In this document: positions 9,016-18,321 of the stretch, piece after piece
How positions within the stretch are numbered: the stretch's first letter is position 1
Layout of the letters: each line of letters begins with the position of its first letter
Source: Flavobacterium petrolei
GTDB taxonomy: Bacteria; Bacteroidota; Bacteroidia; Flavobacteriales; Flavobacteriaceae
Direction of reading: 5' to 3'
NCBI RefSeq assembly: GCF_003314435.2
Contig: NZ_QNVY02000001.1
Span: 930,001 to 994,000 of the forward strand
DNA: 64,000 bases
The notes under the pieces: model-generated
The model's database searches: none
What the model was told of the DNA's origin: nothing
What the model saw: the letters and a program-made list of their open reading frames with translations, nothing else
Translations under genes and position numbers: made by a program

Positions 9016-10199
9016 TGGAAGAAATCCTCATCATATCAAATTATTATCCGCCTGAGAAAGGTGCTGCTGCAAATAGAATCGAGCAGCTGGCTTTGAAATT
9101 ATATCAAAATAATTATACAGTGTCTGTAATTTGTCCTTTAGGTAATTATCCCAAAGGCGAACTGTTTCCGGAATACAAAGGCAAGTTTTTTGTTACTGAA
9201 AATCTACAAAATATTCTTGTAAAACGTCTTTGGATTTATCCAAGCAACAGTAAAAATATAATCAAAAGACTGCTATCGGTTTTATCCTTTTCTTTGGGCT
9301 TATTTCTTTACTTATTGTTTCAAAAAACACCACAAAAAGTAGTGGTGCAATCCCCGCCGTTACTGCTTTCGTTTATTTCAGTTTTTGTTCTTTCACTGAA
9401 GCGAAAAAAAATTATTCTGAATGTTTCTGATTTATGGCCATTGGCTGCCATTGAATTAAATGCTTTAAAAGCCAATTCATTTTCACATCGTGTATCTTTA
9501 TTTTTAGAACGTTTTATCTACAAAAAAGCAAGTTTAATTTTAGGCCAATCCAACGAAATTATTACTCATCTACAATCCATTTCCCCTGAAAAAAAATGTT
9601 TTTTATATCGCAATTTTCCGGACCATAAAACGGTTGAAATGGATTTGGAAACCCGAGAAAACGAACCTGTTAAAATATTCTATGCCGGTCTTTTTGGTGT
9701 GGCGCAAGGAGTCTTAGAAATGTGTCAAAAAATCAATTTAGAGGGCTTAAATATCGAGTTACACCTATTTGGTGATGGTGCTGAAAAAAAACAAATAGAA
9801 GCGCTGATTCATTCCAGAGCAGATAAGAAAGTTTTCTTTTATGGAATGTTAGAACGTAAAGCTTTACACGAAAAAATAAAATCGTTTGATATCACAATAG
9901 TTCCTTTGAAGAACAGAATTTATGGTTCTGTTCCTTCTAAAATTTTTGAGTATGGCGCATTGGGATTTCCAGTTTTATACTTTGGTGGTGGTGAAGGTGA
10001 AACCATAACTGAAAAGCATAATTTAGGCTGGGTAGCCAAAGTAGGAAACTATGATGATTTGAACGAGAAACTGCAAACCATTTCAAATATTCAAAAAGCA
10101 GAATTGGATTTAATGAAAAAACGAATTTTTAATGACGTTCAAACTTCGTTTAATCTTAATACACAAATAGAAGATTTAATTCGACAAAATGTTTTCTAG
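9015..10199 (+). CDS. Glycosyltransferase family 4 (WbuB-like)
   Basis: 394 residues, GT-B fold. The N-terminus has ISNYYPPEKGAAANRIEQLA (residues 6-25), a typical acceptor-side loop of WbuB-like GT4 enzymes. The C-terminal nucleotide-sugar site is seen as FYAGLFGVAQGV (about 222) and the EX7E-like region VPLKNRIYGSVPSKIFEYGA (about 296-315). A hydrophobic stretch near residues 90-130 may be a membrane-associating region. It is co-transcribed with wecB through a 1-bp overlap. The specificity cannot be read from sequence; ManNAc-derived sugars are an inference from the neighbour. Confidence 0.87.
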   Translation: MEEILIISNYYPPEKGAAANRIEQLALKLYQNNYTVSVICPLGNYPKGELFPEYKGKFFVTENLQNILVKRLWIYPSNSKNIIKRLLSVLSFSLGLFLYLLFQKTPQKVVVQSPPLLLSFISVFVLSLKRKKIILNVSDLWPLAAIELNALKANSFSHRVSLFLERFIYKKASLILGQSNEIITHLQSISPEKKCFLYRNFPDHKTVEMDLETRENEPVKIFYAGLFGVAQGVLEMCQKINLEGLNIELHLFGDGAEKKQIEALIHSRADKKVFFYGMLERKALHEKIKSFDITIVPLKNRIYGSVPSKIFEYGALGFPVLYFGGGEGETITEKHNLGWVAKVGNYDDLNEKLQTISNIQKAELDLMKKRIFNDVQTSFNLNTQIEDLIRQNVF

Positions 10200-11548
10200 T
10201 AGGCTTTTTCTTCTCCTTTAAAAATATTGATAACCGTTTGGAAAATTATTTTTAAATCTAAAATTAAAGACCAATTTTCCATGTAGAAAATATCATATTT
10301 TACTCTGTTAATAATGTCCTCATCCGCCTCTACCTCGCCCCTAAAACCTTTTGTTTGCGCTAGTCCTGTTATGCCTGGTTTTATAAAATGGCGCACCATA
10401 AATTTATCTACTGTAAGTGCATACATTCTAGTATGACTTACCATATGGGGTCTAGGTCCTACAACAGACATTTCGCCCATTAAAACATTGAAAAATTGTG
10501 GCAATTCATCAATACTTGTTTTTCTTATAAAACGACCTATTGTAGTAACTCTATTATCGTTTTTTGATACTTGATTCAAGTGGGCTTCATCATTAAGTTC
10601 CATAGATCTAAACTTGTAACAAAAGAATTCTTTGTAATTTAGTCCATTTCTTTTTTGGATAAAAAATAAAGGCCCTTTTGACTCAAATTTGATAAATACA
10701 GCTAGTATGGGAGTTAACCATGAGAGCACTCCTAAAATAATTAGTAATGAAAAAACAATATCAAAAACGCGCTTAATCACCTTGTTTAAGGTGTCATCAA
10801 GTAAAATATTACGTAGTGATATTACAGGAATATAATTGTAATATTCAAAAGTAAAATTGTGAGAAAGAATTTGCTTTTCACTAGGAATAAACTTCAAAGT
10901 CTTTAAATTATTATCTGCAAAAAAAACAATCTCATTAATTTGGTTTTGATTTAAGTCACTCATAGAACAATACAATTCATCTATTTGATGCTCCAGTACA
11001 TAATCAAAACTTTCCTCGAGGGCTCTAGATTTATTATTTTCTAATTCAAAAACACGCTCTAGTTTGTACCCATAATCTGGATTCTCTGTAAAAAATTGTT
11101 GTAAAGGATCCGTACTTTTTACATTGCCTATCAGAATTACTTTTCTAAAGTTTCCACCATATAATAACCTGTATTTTTTTAAAAAATAATAAATAGACAG
11201 TTTAACAATTAAAATAATTAATAAAGATAGCATAGTAAAATACCCAATACTTTGAAAACTTGAATTATAGGATTCATAAAACGCTAAGGCAAGACAAAAA
11301 AGAGTAAATAATGTGCCTTGTTTTAAGGCGCAGTTTAATATAGAAATAACTTTAGTATACCTGTAAACTTCATAAAAACCTAAGTTAGCAGCAATCACAA
11401 ACCAGCTAATACTTATGAAAACAAAATAAAAAGGTGTTTTCACAGGAAAATCAGTCATATACAATAATAAGACATTGATTACTAACAAATCAATGGCAAA
11501 TGAAAATGGACGAATATAACCAGAATATCTTCCTGTTTTTGTTTTCAC
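10196..11548 (-). CDS. Polyprenyl-phosphate sugar-1-phosphate transferase (WcaJ-like initiating transferase)
   Basis: 450 residues. The N-terminal half has four or five membrane helices and a Rossmann-like region (KVILIGNVKST near 135). One further helix near residues 258-280 precedes the catalytic C-terminal bacterial sugar transferase domain, with FIQKRNGLNYKEFFCYKFRS, KTSIDELPQFFNVL and GPRPH. It transfers a sugar-1-phosphate to undecaprenyl phosphate to start the repeat unit. The start is GTG at 11548, which gives the N-terminus expected of the family (KTGRYSGYIRP). Its stop overlaps the convergent GT4 gene by 4 bp. Confidence 0.92.
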   Translation of the reverse strand: MKTKTGRYSGYIRPFSFAIDLLVINVLLLYMTDFPVKTPFYFVFISISWFVIAANLGFYEVYRYTKVISILNCALKQGTLFTLFCLALAFYESYNSSFQSIGYFTMLSLLIILIVKLSIYYFLKKYRLLYGGNFRKVILIGNVKSTDPLQQFFTENPDYGYKLERVFELENNKSRALEESFDYVLEHQIDELYCSMSDLNQNQINEIVFFADNNLKTLKFIPSEKQILSHNFTFEYYNYIPVISLRNILLDDTLNKVIKRVFDIVFSLLIILGVLSWLTPILAVFIKFESKGPLFFIQKRNGLNYKEFFCYKFRSMELNDEAHLNQVSKNDNRVTTIGRFIRKTSIDELPQFFNVLMGEMSVVGPRPHMVSHTRMYALTVDKFMVRHFIKPGITGLAQTKGFRGEVEADEDIINRVKYDIFYMENWSLILDLKIIFQTVINIFKGEEKAY

Positions 11549-11661
11549 AGTATTACAAATTAAAATGGCCTGTAATCATACTTGTATGGGTACGTTTTAA
11601 AAATACGAAATATTCTTTTAAGCCATTCTATTTGCGTGTAGAATGAAAGGATACCACATCT

Positions 11662-12645
11662 TTAAAAAATATATTTAGAAAAATCCTTGTGCTCCTCTTT
11701 GGACAGTTCTTCCTTAGATAAAGATTTAAAATATTCATACGTGATTTTCATTCCTTCGGCACGGCCAACTTTGGCTTCCCAACCTAGTAACTCTTTAGCT
11801 TTTGTGATATCTGGTTGTCGTTGTAATGGATCGTTTATTGGTAAAGGGTGATACACTACTTTTTGATTGGTTCCAGTAAGTTTGATGATTTCTTCTGCAA
11901 AATCCTTGATGGTTATTTCATCCGGGTTTCCGATGTTAACTGGATATACATAATCAGAGTGCAACAACCTAAAAATTCCCTCAACTTGGTCATCTACATA
12001 ACAAAAAGATCGGGTTTGTGATCCATCTCCAAAAATAGTTAAGTCCTCACCTCGAATAGCTTGACCAATAAAAGCTGGAATAACGCGGCCATCATTGAGT
12101 CTCATTCTAGGTCCGTACGTATTAAAAATTCTAACAATCCTAGTTTCTACACCATGAAAAGTATGATAGGCCATAGTTATAGATTCTTGAAAACGTTTGG
12201 CTTCGTCATAAACGCCTCTTGGTCCGATGGTATTTACATTTCCATAATATTCCTCGGTTTGTGGATGAACCAATGGATCTCCATACACTTCAGAAGTTGA
12301 TGCAATAAGGATTCTGGCTTTTTTAACCCTGGCTAAACCCAATAAATTATGGGTGCCAAGTGAGCCTACTTTAAGTGTTTGAATAGGAATTTTAAGATAA
12401 TCAATAGGACTTGCTGGCGAAGCAAAATGTAAAATGTAGTCTAAATCCCCTGGGACATGCACGAACTTGGTGATGTCATGATGGTAAAATTCAAACTGCT
12501 CTAGTTTGAAAAGATGCTCAATGTTTTTTAAATCTCCCGTAATGAGATTGTCCATCCCAATAACATAGTAACCTTCTTTTATGAAACGGTCACAAAGATG
12601 TGATCCTAAAAATCCTGCGGCTCCGGTGATAAGTATTCTTTTCAT
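11662..12645 (-). CDS. UDP-glucuronate decarboxylase / NAD-dependent sugar epimerase (UXS type)
   Basis: 327 residues, extended short-chain dehydrogenase. NAD-binding motif GAAGFLGSH at 8-16, catalytic STSEVYG at 116-122 and YDEAK with Y146 and K150. The stretch [22 protein letters not shown] is characteristic of UDP-xylose synthases (positions about 130-151), and [10 protein letters not shown] follows. The likely reaction is UDP-glucuronate to UDP-xylose, giving a pentose for the polysaccharide; a related epimerase cannot be excluded. Its start overlaps the O-antigen ligase-like gene by 4 bp (same strand), so translation is coupled. Confidence 0.9.
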   Translation of the reverse strand: MKRILITGAAGFLGSHLCDRFIKEGYYVIGMDNLITGDLKNIEHLFKLEQFEFYHHDITKFVHVPGDLDYILHFASPASPIDYLKIPIQTLKVGSLGTHNLLGLARVKKARILIASTSEVYGDPLVHPQTEEYYGNVNTIGPRGVYDEAKRFQESITMAYHTFHGVETRIVRIFNTYGPRMRLNDGRVIPAFIGQAIRGEDLTIFGDGSQTRSFCYVDDQVEGIFRLLHSDYVYPVNIGNPDEITIKDFAEEIIKLTGTNQKVVYHPLPINDPLQRQPDITKAKELLGWEAKVGRAEGMKITYEYFKSLSKEELSKEEHKDFSKYIF

Positions 12646-13964
12646 TGCAATAAGTTCTGTTCTTTATTCTGATTTACCTTGTTTAACAGACAGTAAATAA
12701 CAATAAAAAAAATTATTCCTCTTTGTCTACTCAAAAAGGATTCGGTCAAAAATAACACTATCATTGTTACCGAAAAAGCGATATGCACAAAATCTTTATT
12801 TCTAATTCCGTTTCTAATGGAGATAAACAACATACTAACCAGAATTAAAAAACCAAAAAAACCAAGTTCAGAAAACAGTTGAACATATTCATTGTGGAAA
12901 TTATACACACCATAACTCTCATGTAAATGGTATTCTTTAACTTTTTCTTGAATTTTAGTTTGAGCTGCGTCTAACCCGAATCCCGTGAAAAAAATGCTTT
13001 CTTCTTGAAGCATTTCTATAAAAATCCTCGTTTGATAAACTCGAAAAGCAGCCCCTGGAAAAAAATCATTCTTCTGAAACTGGTCTTGGTTCCAAGCTTG
13101 TTTTAAACTAATGCTGTAGACAGAATTTTTAGTTGCCTCAGATCCTTCTTTTAAGGAGCCATCAACCAGTACCGTTTGAAACTCAATTATAAACCGGTCT
13201 CTAATGGGTTTTATTGATGCTATAAAAGTTGTTATAATCAAAAGAATGGCTACAAATATTACTGTTTTTATTTTTCTAGAAAACGCAGAAAAAAAGAAAA
13301 GATACACCACGACCAAAATAAAATCACAAATTATAATATTTTTTGAAGACAATAAAAACACAAAAACAACTAGAGTTAATAATGCTAATTGATCAGAAAT
13401 TGTTTTGTTTTTTTGGACCAAAAAATAGAACATCCCAAAAGAGGCAAACCCCGAAACATAGATTGCATTGAGGCTAGCGGTAACCAATTCATGGTAAAAA
13501 AACACACTGGCATCTCCTGAATTTATAAATTTAAACACTGCTTTAGCTAAACAAAACAAGGCAAAAAATACCATTGAATAACTGAAAATTTTAAAAACCC
13601 GATTTTTGAGGTCTTGGTTTAAATTTGGTAAAAAACAAAAAGCAATGGGCATTAATAAAACCAATATTTCTTTTTGTAGTCCAGCGGTTGTGGTGCGCAT
13701 GTCAATAGTCCATAATAAGGAAAGCATCATCAATACATAGAGGATTATGGGAAGTATTTCAACTTTTGAAATTGAAAAATTAGCTTTTTTAGCCTTAGAA
13801 AAACAAACCAGTAAAAAAATAATACAAGTCATGCTTCCGATGTTGTGTTTCAGCGGAAGCGTAATGAGCATTGCAGCTAAAAGATAAACCAAAACTGTTT
13901 GATTTTGCCACAATTCTTCAATTTTATTGAAGGCTTTTTTTGAATAAGGTAAGGTAAGATTCAT
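12642..13964 (-). CDS. O-antigen ligase/polymerase family membrane protein (Wzy_C)
   Basis: 440 residues with about 10-12 membrane helices. The large periplasmic loop near residues 265-365 contains [13 protein letters not shown] followed by [16 protein letters not shown]; the conserved His-containing HNEYVQ segment marks the Wzy_C/WaaL family. It acts on lipid-linked glycan at the periplasmic face, as polymerase or as ligase. A second family member lies at 17056-18321, so one may polymerise and the other ligate. The ATG at 13964 overlaps the upstream glycosyltransferase by 41 bp; the next Met is at residue 32, inside the first helix. Confidence 0.85.
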   Translation of the reverse strand: MNLTLPYSKKAFNKIEELWQNQTVLVYLLAAMLITLPLKHNIGSMTCIIFLLVCFSKAKKANFSISKVEILPIILYVLMMLSLLWTIDMRTTTAGLQKEILVLLMPIAFCFLPNLNQDLKNRVFKIFSYSMVFFALFCLAKAVFKFINSGDASVFFYHELVTASLNAIYVSGFASFGMFYFLVQKNKTISDQLALLTLVVFVFLLSSKNIIICDFILVVVYLFFFSAFSRKIKTVIFVAILLIITTFIASIKPIRDRFIIEFQTVLVDGSLKEGSEATKNSVYSISLKQAWNQDQFQKNDFFPGAAFRVYQTRIFIEMLQEESIFFTGFGLDAAQTKIQEKVKEYHLHESYGVYNFHNEYVQLFSELGFFGFLILVSMLFISIRNGIRNKDFVHIAFSVTMIVLFLTESFLSRQRGIIFFIVIYCLLNKVNQNKEQNLLQ

Positions 13965-15012
13965 TTATTTTGTTCCAATTAAATTCCTGAATTATCGTCC
14001 TAAAGTTATCTTGAACAATTTGTTCGTGACGGTTCTTATGGACTGTTTCTCTTAGTTTTTGAACCTCTTTAGCATTCGAAAAATAAAAAGCGTTCTCTTT
14101 TAAAATGGCTTGATTAAATTCATTTTTATGCGCCACAAGCAATGCTTTTGCAGCCATTGCCTCAAGCAAAGATGGATTAGTACCACCCACGGAATGACCA
14201 TGAAAATAAAGCGATGAAAAAAACCTAAGATTATCTAAATGTTCTTTGTTATAAACTCCACCTATAAAACGTATTCTAGGATTGTCTTTAAACTTTTGTT
14301 TTAAATAATTACCAAAACTATTGTTGCTATTACCCACAACAACTATCGGTCTATCATTTTGTGAAGCAGCAACTCCTTCCAGAATCATTTCTATATTGTT
14401 TTCAGGTTCAAACCGAGCTATCAATAAGTCATAGGCATTACTATCTAAGTTGTAGGGTAAAAGCAACTCCTCATTTGGGTTCAAGAATGGTGCTGCGCCA
14501 TACGCTATATATGAAGACTCTTTGTTGTACTTTTCTTTAAGATATTTTTGTATTCCTAGGGAATCTGCTATTAAAAAATCACTGCTTTTTACAGCTCTCT
14601 TCTCTGCAAATTGCAAAAATCTTTGGGTTTTATTAGAATATTTAGTTCTCTTCCACTCCAGCCCATCCATATTTGTAATAATAACAGCTTTTTTTGGCAA
14701 AAGAAAAGACCAAATGGAATTACTGGTGTACCCTAATTGCAGAATAATATCAAATTTTCTTTTCCTGGAGTCAAGAATACAATTCAAATCATAGAAAAAC
14801 TGCCCTGCCGTACCTATTTTATGTTCTGGATTGTACTTGTGAATAATATGAGCTCCTTGAAACATTTTTCCTTTAAAAATGTGATCGTGAGTATTGTAAA
14901 CATAAATTTCGTGATTTTGCTGGGCGAGATAAACTGCAAAAATTTCGGCAAATTGCTCAAAACCACCATAATTGTTAGGAATTCCTCTAGTACCGAGAAT
15001 TGCAATTTTCAT
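13924..15012 (-). CDS. DUF1972-type glycosyltransferase (GT4-like)
   Basis: 362 residues from ATG at 15012. The N-terminus MKIAILGTRGIPNNYGGFEQ is the hallmark of DUF1972 glycosyltransferases (rhamnosyltransferase-like). The C-terminal GT-B domain has LIARFEPENNIEMIL (near 205), FIGGVYN and SVGGTNPSLLEAMAAKALLVAH (near 277-298) with the EX7E-type catalytic region. A longer reading from TTG at 15030 is possible, but a TATTTTTG promoter box at 15035-15042 argues for the ATG. It leads the minus-strand group that includes the ligase, UXS and WcaJ-like genes. Confidence 0.9.
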   Translation of the reverse strand: MKIAILGTRGIPNNYGGFEQFAEIFAVYLAQQNHEIYVYNTHDHIFKGKMFQGAHIIHKYNPEHKIGTAGQFFYDLNCILDSRKRKFDIILQLGYTSNSIWSFLLPKKAVIITNMDGLEWKRTKYSNKTQRFLQFAEKRAVKSSDFLIADSLGIQKYLKEKYNKESSYIAYGAAPFLNPNEELLLPYNLDSNAYDLLIARFEPENNIEMILEGVAASQNDRPIVVVGNSNNSFGNYLKQKFKDNPRIRFIGGVYNKEHLDNLRFFSSLYFHGHSVGGTNPSLLEAMAAKALLVAHKNEFNQAILKENAFYFSNAKEVQKLRETVHKNRHEQIVQDNFRTIIQEFNWNKINESYLTLFKKSLQ

Positions 15013-15034
15013 TTCATTATTTTTAATCAATTTC

Positions 15035-15070
15035 CAAAAATACTGATTTTAAAAGTTTTAAACACTCAAA
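15035..15070 (-). promoter_or_regulatory. Promoter for the DUF1972 glycosyltransferase group
   Basis: Minus strand: -7 element TATTTTTG (15042-15035) with TTTG at 15070-15067, spacing 24 bp, slightly longer than usual. It lies 22 bp before the ATG at 15012 and faces a plus-strand element at 15129. Confidence 0.5.
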
Positions 15071-15128
15071 TACTGGAATTGAAGGTGAAAATTTAAATCT
15101 AATCTAATTAAATCGATATATTAATAGT

Positions 15129-15136
15129 TATTTTTG
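15129..15136 (+). promoter_or_regulatory. -7 element for the 2OG oxygenase gene
   Basis: TATTTTTG matches TAnnTTTG, 26 bp upstream of the ATG at 15163. No clear -33 box. Confidence 0.4.
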
Positions 15137-15162
15137 TTTAAAATTACCTTACAAAGCTGTTT

Positions 15163-15939
15163 ATGATCAATTTTGAAAATTTAGAACATAATTTAGAGCA
15201 ACTACGCTTAGCGTATCTAACCGCTAAACCGTTTCCGCACTTAATAATTGATCAATTTTGTGAAGAGGAAAAACTAATAAAAGCTTATGGTAGCATTCCA
15301 GAACTTCATAATAAAAGTCGGGATTATGCATTTGCAAATAATAAATTTGAAAAATCAAATTATAAAGTATTAAGCCCTGAATTGCATGAACTGTATGACG
15401 ACTTATCCTCTGAAAGGTTCAATAAAATATTATCCTATATCACATCAAAATCCATTTTTGTTGATCCAAAAAATCACGGTGGAGGCTTGCATCAAGGAAA
15501 GAAAAACAGCTTTTTAGACATGCATCTGGACTTTAATTACCATCCCATTCACAACAACTGGTACCGTGAATTAAACCTGTTATTATACCTCAACAAAGAC
15601 TGGAAAAAAGAGCACAAGGGTGAATTAAAAATAAAAGATCTAAGAACTGGAGAAGAAGCTGAGCTGGATGTTCCCTTTAATCGTTTTGTTATTCAGCAAT
15701 GTGCACCTTACACGCTGCATGGATATGATTTAACAAATTTTCCTGAAGGGCATTTTAGAACATCAATTGCAACATATGCATATCAAAATCATATCTGCCA
15801 AATTGAAAAACAAAGAACAACCGACTGGTTTCCTAAAGATGATGCCTCCTTTTTAAAGAAACAATTTGCTAAGAATTATAATTTTTTAGTCAAAACAAAA
15901 AATAAATTATTTGGTAGTGGCACCGCAAAAAATCAATAA
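15163..15939 (+). CDS. 2-oxoglutarate/Fe(II)-dependent oxygenase family protein
   Basis: 258 residues. The facial-triad pattern is visible: HLD (H121, D123), TLHGYDL (H186) and a 2-oxoglutarate-binding Arg in HFRTS (R199), on a double-stranded beta-helix like that of prolyl-4-hydroxylase relatives. LNLLLYLNKDW and GELKIKDL are typical strands. It is the only plus-strand gene in this half of the polysaccharide locus and overlaps the convergent glycosyltransferase by 7 bp. It may hydroxylate a sugar, lipid or protein of the pathway; the substrate is not known. No signal peptide, so probably cytosolic. Confidence 0.82.
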   Translation: MINFENLEHNLEQLRLAYLTAKPFPHLIIDQFCEEEKLIKAYGSIPELHNKSRDYAFANNKFEKSNYKVLSPELHELYDDLSSERFNKILSYITSKSIFVDPKNHGGGLHQGKKNSFLDMHLDFNYHPIHNNWYRELNLLLYLNKDWKKEHKGELKIKDLRTGEEAELDVPFNRFVIQQCAPYTLHGYDLTNFPEGHFRTSIATYAYQNHICQIEKQRTTDWFPKDDASFLKKQFAKNYNFLVKTKNKLFGSGTAKNQ

Positions 15940-17066
15940 AATCTGGATTGATTTGTATGCTGTTTTAGGAGTTCATAAACAACTGTTGCAGTGTGTTCCC
16001 AGTTGTAAATTTCTTTAATGGAATGCGCCATTTTTTCAAATTCTGTGGTTGTATTGTTTTCAAGAATATAAAGCAATTTCTGATTGAATTCCTTCTGCTT
16101 GGAGGGATCAAAATAAAATTCCCTAAAAAAAATAAAATCAGACATAGCCGTTTTATCAGAACAGATTGTAGGGATTTTTGCTGCCACTGATTCTAATGGA
16201 GGAATACCAAACCCCTCAGCAAATGATGGATAAACAGATGCATTTGCTCCTCTTAATAGCAACAACATCGTTTGAAAATCAGTGTTTTTAATGGTTGTTA
16301 TTTTATTTTTTACCTCAAGAGTTAATCCATCAAATATTTCCTGATACTCCGGATTAAAAATGCTTTCGTTACCTAAAAAAAGAAGTTGGTGTTTTTTATA
16401 CAATTCCAAGTCTACAAAAGCTTTCAACACCATTTGATGATTTTTTCTGGGTTCCCACCGGCTTACATAAATTATGTAATCGTTCAATGAAAATTCATTT
16501 GCAACTCGAACTTTGACTTGCTCCTTAGTATAGGTTTCAAAAAAAGCACCGTCAACTGCATTTGGCGTTACTACATAATCTGAAAGTCCAAAATGTTGCT
16601 GTAATTTTTGTTTAGAATATTCAGATACCGTGAGTTTAATATCTGCCCATTTAGCGCTTTGTTGGTATAAAATGGTATTGATAAATCTACTAAAAAACGA
16701 AAAATATTTTGGAAAATCAATAAACAATACATCATGCGTTGTCACGATATATTTGCATCTTTTTATGGGTGACACCGTGTATTGAAAATGCGCAAAGTCA
16801 ATTTTGTTTTTTTTAATAATATTAGGAATATCAATAAGAAGTCTCAAGTATTTATTTTGGAACTGGTATTGCACGTACGTCACGTTAGGGTGATTTCCAA
16901 AAATAGTTTGTAAGGATTTTGGATTATTGGAACCCAAAAAGAAATGTAGATCTTGATACTGCATCAATGCCGTGTAAAGACCTTGAATATACGTTCTAGT
17001 CCCTTGAAAACCGCTATCAAAAACATGACAGTCAACAAAGATGTTGGTTGTGTTTTTAATATTCAT
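15933..17066 (-). CDS. Glycosyltransferase family 4
   Basis: 377 residues, GT-B fold. The N-terminal domain has DSGFQGTRTYIQGLY (about 17-31). The C-terminal domain shows YVSRWEPRKNHQMVLKAF (about 206-223), then NASVYPSFAEGFGIPPLESVAA (near 292-313) with the EX7E catalytic Glu pair. These are standard GT4 (mannosyltransferase-like) motifs. Its start overlaps the Wzy-like gene by 11 bp on the same strand, so it is the third gene of the wzx-wzy-GT operon. Sugar specificity unknown. Confidence 0.9.
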   Translation of the reverse strand: MNIKNTTNIFVDCHVFDSGFQGTRTYIQGLYTALMQYQDLHFFLGSNNPKSLQTIFGNHPNVTYVQYQFQNKYLRLLIDIPNIIKKNKIDFAHFQYTVSPIKRCKYIVTTHDVLFIDFPKYFSFFSRFINTILYQQSAKWADIKLTVSEYSKQKLQQHFGLSDYVVTPNAVDGAFFETYTKEQVKVRVANEFSLNDYIIYVSRWEPRKNHQMVLKAFVDLELYKKHQLLFLGNESIFNPEYQEIFDGLTLEVKNKITTIKNTDFQTMLLLLRGANASVYPSFAEGFGIPPLESVAAKIPTICSDKTAMSDFIFFREFYFDPSKQKEFNQKLLYILENNTTTEFEKMAHSIKEIYNWEHTATVVYELLKQHTNQSRFY

Positions 17067-18321
17067 TTAAACTGCTTTTTTGACTTTTACACTCTCTTAA
17101 CATGACTTCTCTTAATGCAATTAAAAATCCTATTATAATTGATTTGTTATCTAATTTTAAATACAAACCTAAAAAAACCCAATTAGATACGATCAAAAAA
17201 ACACTGGAACCCAATAATAAATAATTTATAGCTTGTACGGCCTCAATATTAGATTTCTTTTGTCTGTACAAATGAATCAAGAAAACTAGTAGCAAAATAA
17301 CTCCCAGTAGCCCCGATTTTAAGAAAACAGTCATGTACCCGTTATGAACAATCGGTATGTATTGAACGTACTCATTGTCATTTGTTAATATTTTTCGACC
17401 AATATTTAATGTTGACCCCAACCCTTCCCCAAACAATATTGCACGAGTACCCTTGTTTGAAACTTGTTTTACAGTAATAATATTTTCAAAAGACCGGTAA
17501 TTATCATTAAAATCTTTCCAGTCATCCTTATTAATTCGTGTTTTAAAGGCCTCTTCGGGAGCAATTTTTATTTTGTATAAAAAAGCTTCAATCCCCTTGC
17601 CTTCTCGTTTTGGATTTAAGTAAACAATGGCTGTGTAGCCTACAATTGTGAATAAAAGTACAGACAAAATAACTTTTAAAGATTTGTGACTGTACACTAA
17701 ATATCCTTTTAGACCCATATATAAAATGATAAACTGAATCAAATTCGTTCTGGCTAGATATAAAAAACTAGACAAACCTATCACAAGTAATAAAACCGTT
17801 CTTTGTTTCTTTGAAATTTCGATTTTTAAATTTTTATAAAAAATAAGGACAATTAAAACATAGATTTCATAATCACTAAAATAACCGCCCTGCTGCCTCA
17901 AAAAATTAACACTTAGCGTTCTAAATTGGATTATGGTGAAAAATAAGGTCACCAAATGTAGTATTGAAATAGCTAGACCTGTATAGATAAAAACCTTTAA
18001 TGCTAACTTACTGCTAAACCTACAAAGCTGATAGCCCACTAGTAATCCTAAAATAGGTTTTATAAGGTATGTAAAGTCTCTAATAAATAAAAAAAGAGTC
18101 GTTTTACTAGAGAAGGTAGAGACAGTTGCAACTAAAAGTATAGCTAGGAAGATCGAGCAATATTTTACTATGGTAACAGAATATTTTCTTTTTATGGTAA
18201 CCAATAAAGTTAAAAACCATACTGTAAAAGTAAGTTCATAGTTTGCAAACAACGAAACTCCTATGCATAATAAGAATAAAATTTGGTACGGGAAACTTTT
18301 ATAAATTGTAAAATTCATCAT
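17056..18321 (-). CDS. O-antigen polymerase-like membrane protein (Wzy candidate)
   Basis: 421 residues with about 10-11 membrane helices. A periplasmic loop carries FGEGLGSTLNIG and, after a short gap, PIVHNGYMTVFLKSGLLG, the His-containing motif of O-antigen polymerases and ligases. It sits directly after the flippase gene (1-bp overlap) and before a glycosyltransferase (11-bp overlap), the usual wzx-wzy order, so it is the better candidate for the repeat-unit polymerase, with the gene at 12642 as possible ligase. The start may be ATG 18321 or the adjacent ATG 18318. Confidence 0.8.
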   Translation of the reverse strand: MMNFTIYKSFPYQILFLLCIGVSLFANYELTFTVWFLTLLVTIKRKYSVTIVKYCSIFLAILLVATVSTFSSKTTLFLFIRDFTYLIKPILGLLVGYQLCRFSSKLALKVFIYTGLAISILHLVTLFFTIIQFRTLSVNFLRQQGGYFSDYEIYVLIVLIFYKNLKIEISKKQRTVLLLVIGLSSFLYLARTNLIQFIILYMGLKGYLVYSHKSLKVILSVLLFTIVGYTAIVYLNPKREGKGIEAFLYKIKIAPEEAFKTRINKDDWKDFNDNYRSFENIITVKQVSNKGTRAILFGEGLGSTLNIGRKILTNDNEYVQYIPIVHNGYMTVFLKSGLLGVILLLVFLIHLYRQKKSNIEAVQAINYLLLGSSVFLIVSNWVFLGLYLKLDNKSIIIGFLIALREVMLRECKSQKSSLNEY

